Below are positions 39,871 through 41,722 of a stretch of 41,722 bases of DNA, piece by piece. How positions within the stretch are numbered: position 1 is the stretch's first letter; every line of letters begins with the position of its first letter. The notes beneath the pieces are model-generated. The model searched no databases. It saw only the letters and a program-made list of their open reading frames with translations, and was not told the origin of the DNA. The translations under genes were made by a program, and so were the position numbers. The DNA is from Kribbella catacumbae DSM 19601 (GTDB lineage: Bacteria > Actinomycetota > Actinomycetes > Propionibacteriales > Kribbellaceae): contig NZ_AQUZ01000032.1 of the NCBI RefSeq assembly GCF_000372465.1, forward strand, positions 59,014-100,735. The letters are read 5' to 3'.

Positions 39871-39960
39871 AGTTTGGTTACCACTTGAAGGTCTTCGGTC
39901 GCGCTCAGTGCACTTGGTCGCACTTGGTCGCGCTTGGTTGCCGTTGGTTTGCTCTTGGCG
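39871..39960. repeat. 10-bp phased TTGG repeats
   Basis: Blocks of ten bases starting at 39871, 39911, 39921, 39931, 39941 and 39951 carry TTGG at positions 4-7, with weaker matches at 39881 and 39891; CACTTGGTCG is repeated exactly at 39911 and 39921. The array lies 15-104 bases upstream of the SAF gene start, in the divergent promoter region with the HTH gene. Confidence 0.6.
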
Positions 39961-40044
39961 ACCGACATTCTGCCGTGTCCGCGGTCCGGGCGTCGTTCGT
40001 CATCCACAGGCCGGCCGCGGTTGGGGACAAACAGGCTCATCCAG

Positions 40045-40060
40045 ATGCCAACCGTGGCAA
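40045..40060. promoter_or_regulatory. TGCCA/TGGCA dyad, copy 2
   Basis: ATGCCAACCGTGGCAA matches the dyad at 37872-37887 in 14 of 16 bases, including both TGCCA/TGGCA arms. It lies 45 bases upstream of the small HTH gene. Confidence 0.45.
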
Positions 40061-40104
40061 ACTGAAGCAATCAGCCGCCGCCGACCCGAAGGGACCCAGC
40101 ACGC

Positions 40105-40353
40105 ATGCCGGCTCCGCGCTTTCTCCAGCTGTCCGACGTCGCCGAGGTCCTGAACATCTCAGCCAATCAGGTGTATGCGCTGGTCCGCCGCGGCGACATC
40201 CCGGCGGTCAAGATCGGCGGCCGCGGGCAGTGGCGGGTGGAGTCGTCGGAGCTGGAGAAGTACATCGAGCGGCTCTACACCGAGACCAAGCAGTTCATCG
40301 ACTCCCACCCCTTCGGCGAAGAAGCCGAAGCCTCGGAGGACGCGCAGCTCTGA
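40105..40353 (+). CDS. Small excisionase/BldC-like HTH protein
   Basis: 82 residues. One MerR-like winged HTH: RFLQLSDVAEVLNISANQVYALVRRGDIPAVKIGGRGQWRV, then ELEKYIERLY and an acidic tail. This is the excisionase/HTH_17 type shared by BldC-class developmental regulators and phage Xis proteins; the absence of integrase or att-like sequence favours a chromosomal regulator. AAGGGA lies upstream of ATG 40105. Its neighbours (SAF, CpaE, LysM/BTAD-like membrane gene) often occur with it in actinobacteria. Confidence 0.84.
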   Translation: MPAPRFLQLSDVAEVLNISANQVYALVRRGDIPAVKIGGRGQWRVESSELEKYIERLYTETKQFIDSHPFGEEAEASEDAQL

Positions 40354-40398
40354 CAGCCCCCGTCGCGTGGACTCGGGGCGGCCGCTGGCGGGTTGTGA

Positions 40399-40445
40399 CC
40401 GCTGGCCTCTTTTAGGGCGCTAGCGAGCCGATAAAGGGCTAGCGG
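40399..40445. terminator. Bidirectional hairpin between convergent genes
   Basis: CCGCTGGCCTCTTTTA (from 40399) pairs with TAAAGGGCTAGCGG (to 40445) with one bulge and one G-U pair; CTTTTA and TAAAG give short U-tracts in both directions. It lies between the HTH gene and the Sm-like gene, overlapping the stop of the latter. Confidence 0.55.
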
Positions 40446-40984
40446 CGACGGACGGCGTCGAGGGCTTGGGTGGGGACCAGGCGGGAGTTGTAGACCTCGG
40501 TACGCCGGCGCGGTGCGTCCAGCGGGTGCTCGGCCAGCTCCAGGAAGTCGGCGCCGACCCGGTCGATCGTGCCCGTGATCGGATTGCCGCCGCAGAACAA
40601 CGTCACCGGTGAACGGTCCCGGGCGATTCCGCGCAGCAGATGCGCCAGGCCGAGCTTTGCCGCGACTGCCCCCTCGGCCGGCTCCGCCCACGGGCCGAGC
40701 CCATGGATTCCGGTGAGTGCGGTGTCGGGGATCAGCCACTCCTCGTAGCGCTCCGCCTCGATCAGCAGACAGTCCTTGCCGACCCGGCTGAGTGTCCCCT
40801 GAACCGGCTCGGCGCGCCTCAACTCCACCCGGATCACCGTCCCGACGGCGCCGCGCAGGCGGTCCAGCACGGTGATCTTGCCGACCTCGGCACGGATCCG
40901 GTCCGCGACCTCCCCGAACAGATCACCCTCCTGCAGGGCCTCGAACTGCGACTCCAGATCCTCGAACAGGGCTTCCAGACGCAT
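40439..40984 (-). CDS. Sm-like fold protein of unknown function
   Basis: 181 residues. An N-terminal coiled helix (LEALFEDLESQFEALQ) is followed by two beta-rich segments that look like Sm-type barrels: GTVIRVELRRAEPVQGTLSRVGKDCLLIE and RSPVTLFCGGNPITGTIDRVGADFLELA, each with the G-x-v/i...D-f/c-l pattern of LSm proteins. Conserved in actinobacteria, role not known to me. TAGGTT (40996-40991, minus strand) ends six bases before the ATG, so a leaderless message is likely. Confidence 0.72.
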   Translation of the reverse strand: MRLEALFEDLESQFEALQEGDLFGEVADRIRAEVGKITVLDRLRGAVGTVIRVELRRAEPVQGTLSRVGKDCLLIEAERYEEWLIPDTALTGIHGLGPWAEPAEGAVAAKLGLAHLLRGIARDRSPVTLFCGGNPITGTIDRVGADFLELAEHPLDAPRRRTEVYNSRLVPTQALDAVRRR

Positions 40985-40990
40985 GCCGCG

Positions 40991-40996
40991 AACCTA
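40991..40996 (-). promoter_or_regulatory. -10 element, leaderless promoter
   Basis: TAGGTT on the minus strand fits TANNNT, six bases ahead of the ATG at 40984; there is no Shine-Dalgarno. Confidence 0.4.
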
Positions 40997-41070
40997 CCCG
41001 CCCTAGCGGTCATCGCCACTCTGCGTCGATGACTTCCACACTGCGTGACACACTCCGCCCACTTGTCGAC

Positions 41071-41101
41071 TTGCCAAAGCCGGTCTAGGCAGGTCTATAT
41101 T
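41071..41101 (+). promoter_or_regulatory. Promoter of the last gene
   Basis: TATATT (41096-41101) is a strong -10 in this GC-rich DNA, with TTGCCA (41071-41076) 19 bases upstream as a -35 candidate. The predicted leader of about 45 bases contains a perfect 10-bp direct repeat, CGCAAACTCA, and then GGAGG. Confidence 0.45.
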
Positions 41102-41152
41102 GATCAAGCAGACGCAAACTCACGCAAACTCATAGGTCGGAGGTCAAAACGG

Positions 41153-41722
41153 ATGAATGCGACGATCCGTGGACTGAAAGGGCTGGTCGCCCTGGGCGCA
41201 CTGGCCGGCCTCGGCCTACTGCTCCGCTGGGTGACCGCGGGCTCGATCGGCGCCGGCACAGCCCAGGACCTGACCGCAATGGCCTCCTTGGCGGTCGGCG
41301 CGGTGGCGTGGGTCGCGTACTGCTGGCTCGTCGTCGCGGTCCTCGCGACGGTCCTCGAGCAGACCCCTGGCGCAGTCGGCCGCGGCGCCTCGGTCGTCGC
41401 CGCCTGCATCACATCCCAGAGCTCCCGAGCCCTACTCCGCTCGGCTCTAGGGGTAGCCGCCGTCACCCCACTCACCATCGGCGTAGCTCAAGCAGCCCCA
41501 ACCGACAGCACCCACACCTTCACCACCCCCACCACCACCTCAACCACCCAGCCAACCGCCGCCGCCCCCTCCGGCACCCGCCCCTGGAGCTCCGTCGAAC
41601 CCCGCTCAACCATCCAGCTGACCGGCACCTCACTAACCGACTCCCACCCGCGGACCTCCCCCCAGCCGCACTCGACCAACCAGCCGACCGGCACCTCACT
41701 AGCCGACTCCCACCCGCGGACC
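41153..41722 (+). CDS. Membrane protein with Ser/Thr/Pro-rich repeats, 3' end cut off
   Basis: 190 codons are visible and the frame is open at the window end. ATG 41153 has GGAGG (41139-41143) nine bases upstream. Two N-terminal helices (LVALGALAGLGLLL about 11-24; MASLAVGAVAWVAYCWLVVAVLAT about 45-68) and a third hydrophobic stretch (ALGVAAVTPLTIGVAQAA) lead into an external Thr/Pro/Ser-rich segment with a 22-residue repeat (GTSLTDSHPRT / GTSLADSHPRT). This layout resembles the start of actinobacterial LysM-BTAD membrane proteins found beside HTH and SAF genes; the domain that would prove it is outside the window. Confidence 0.7.
   Translation, partial: MNATIRGLKGLVALGALAGLGLLLRWVTAGSIGAGTAQDLTAMASLAVGAVAWVAYCWLVVAVLATVLEQTPGAVGRGASVVAACITSQSSRALLRSALGVAAVTPLTIGVAQAAPTDSTHTFTTPTTTSTTQPTAAAPSGTRPWSSVEPRSTIQLTGTSLTDSHPRTSPQPHSTNQPTGTSLADSHPRT
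41621..41722. repeat. 66-bp-period direct repeat inside the last gene
   Basis: A 36-base segment at 41621-41656 recurs at 41687-41722 with one mismatch, giving a 66-bp (22-codon) period. The second copy reaches the window end, so the array may continue. Confidence 0.7.

Noticed and set aside
40105..40353. Prophage or integrative element excisionase
   Set aside because: No integrase, att-like direct repeats or phage genes nearby; the neighbourhood is of the chromosomal Flp-pilus type.
1..41722. rRNA, tRNA, IS elements or transposases
   Set aside because: I saw no such genes or terminal repeats flanking a transposase; the only candidates for mobile DNA are the two palindromic elements.

Overview
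The window is high-GC actinobacterial DNA (most genes about 70 % GC, many GTG starts, several leaderless-type TANNNT promoters). The gene mix (glycopeptide-resistance cluster, large secretome, Flp-pilus-type genes, bacterial Ku, WS/DGAT, GH76) suggests a soil actinobacterium of the Nocardioidales/Kribbella kind. That placement is inference from content and style; no rRNA or tRNA is present to confirm it.

Layout. (1) 1-8089 is an inducible glycopeptide-resistance (van) locus: the 5' end of a divergent DHA2-type MFS exporter, vanK (FemX-like), a 38-codon membrane microprotein gene on the minus strand, the overlapping operon vanH-vanA-vanX-murG-like, a convergent vanR-vanS pair, and divergent vanY. 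vanK, vanH, vanY and the microprotein gene share one promoter/leader module with fixed spacing: 11-bp-spaced ATATCG repeats, a CATACG-like hexamer, ACACC and CCTTGACTGG just before the first start codon. This reads as a VanR regulon. vanHAX is visibly less GC-rich than its surroundings. (2) 8137-10909 holds a second OmpR-type two-component pair and a membrane protein. (3) 10962-12137 is an amidohydrolase. (4) 12172-18590 is a two-gene, ATGA-coupled unit: a cytosolic M48-like zinc metallopeptidase and a 1,745-residue protein joining a degenerate protein-kinase lobe, a DUF4011-like region, an SF1 helicase of the COG1112 type and a C-terminal restriction-endonuclease-like domain. It is the best candidate here for an undescribed, possibly anti-phage, system.

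(5) 18615-28043 is a metabolic and secretory stretch: tryptophan 2,3-dioxygenase, an orphan S8-protease propeptide, a small membrane-anchored protein, a PLP lyase, a duplicated PCD-like/VOC protein, a GH76 mannanase behind a LacI-type operator, an aerolysin-like secreted protein, a DUF2505 protein, a small zinc-ribbon protein with its ribosome site inside a hairpin, a secreted lipase and a divergent TetR. (6) 28044-36996: P5C dehydrogenase; a coupled WS/DGAT-DUF6912-Ku operon; a cupredoxin lipoprotein with a polytopic membrane protein; a GT87 mannosyltransferase and HAD hydrolase. (7) 37043-41722: a DUF4097 protein, CpaE/TadZ-like ATPase and CpaB-like SAF protein (Flp pilus type), a small excisionase-like HTH protein, an Sm-like protein, and the start of a repeat-bearing membrane protein cut by the window end.

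How they work together: VanR/VanS would sense a glycopeptide and switch on VanH (D-lactate), VanA (D-Ala-D-Lac), VanX and VanY (removal of D-Ala-D-Ala ends) and VanK (cross-bridge on D-Lac precursors), with the MurG-like enzyme possibly handling the altered lipid I. Intergenic DNA is rich in structure: two related palindromic hairpin repeats, a 23-bp tandem repeat, 10-bp phased TTGG repeats and several paired operator-like dyads.
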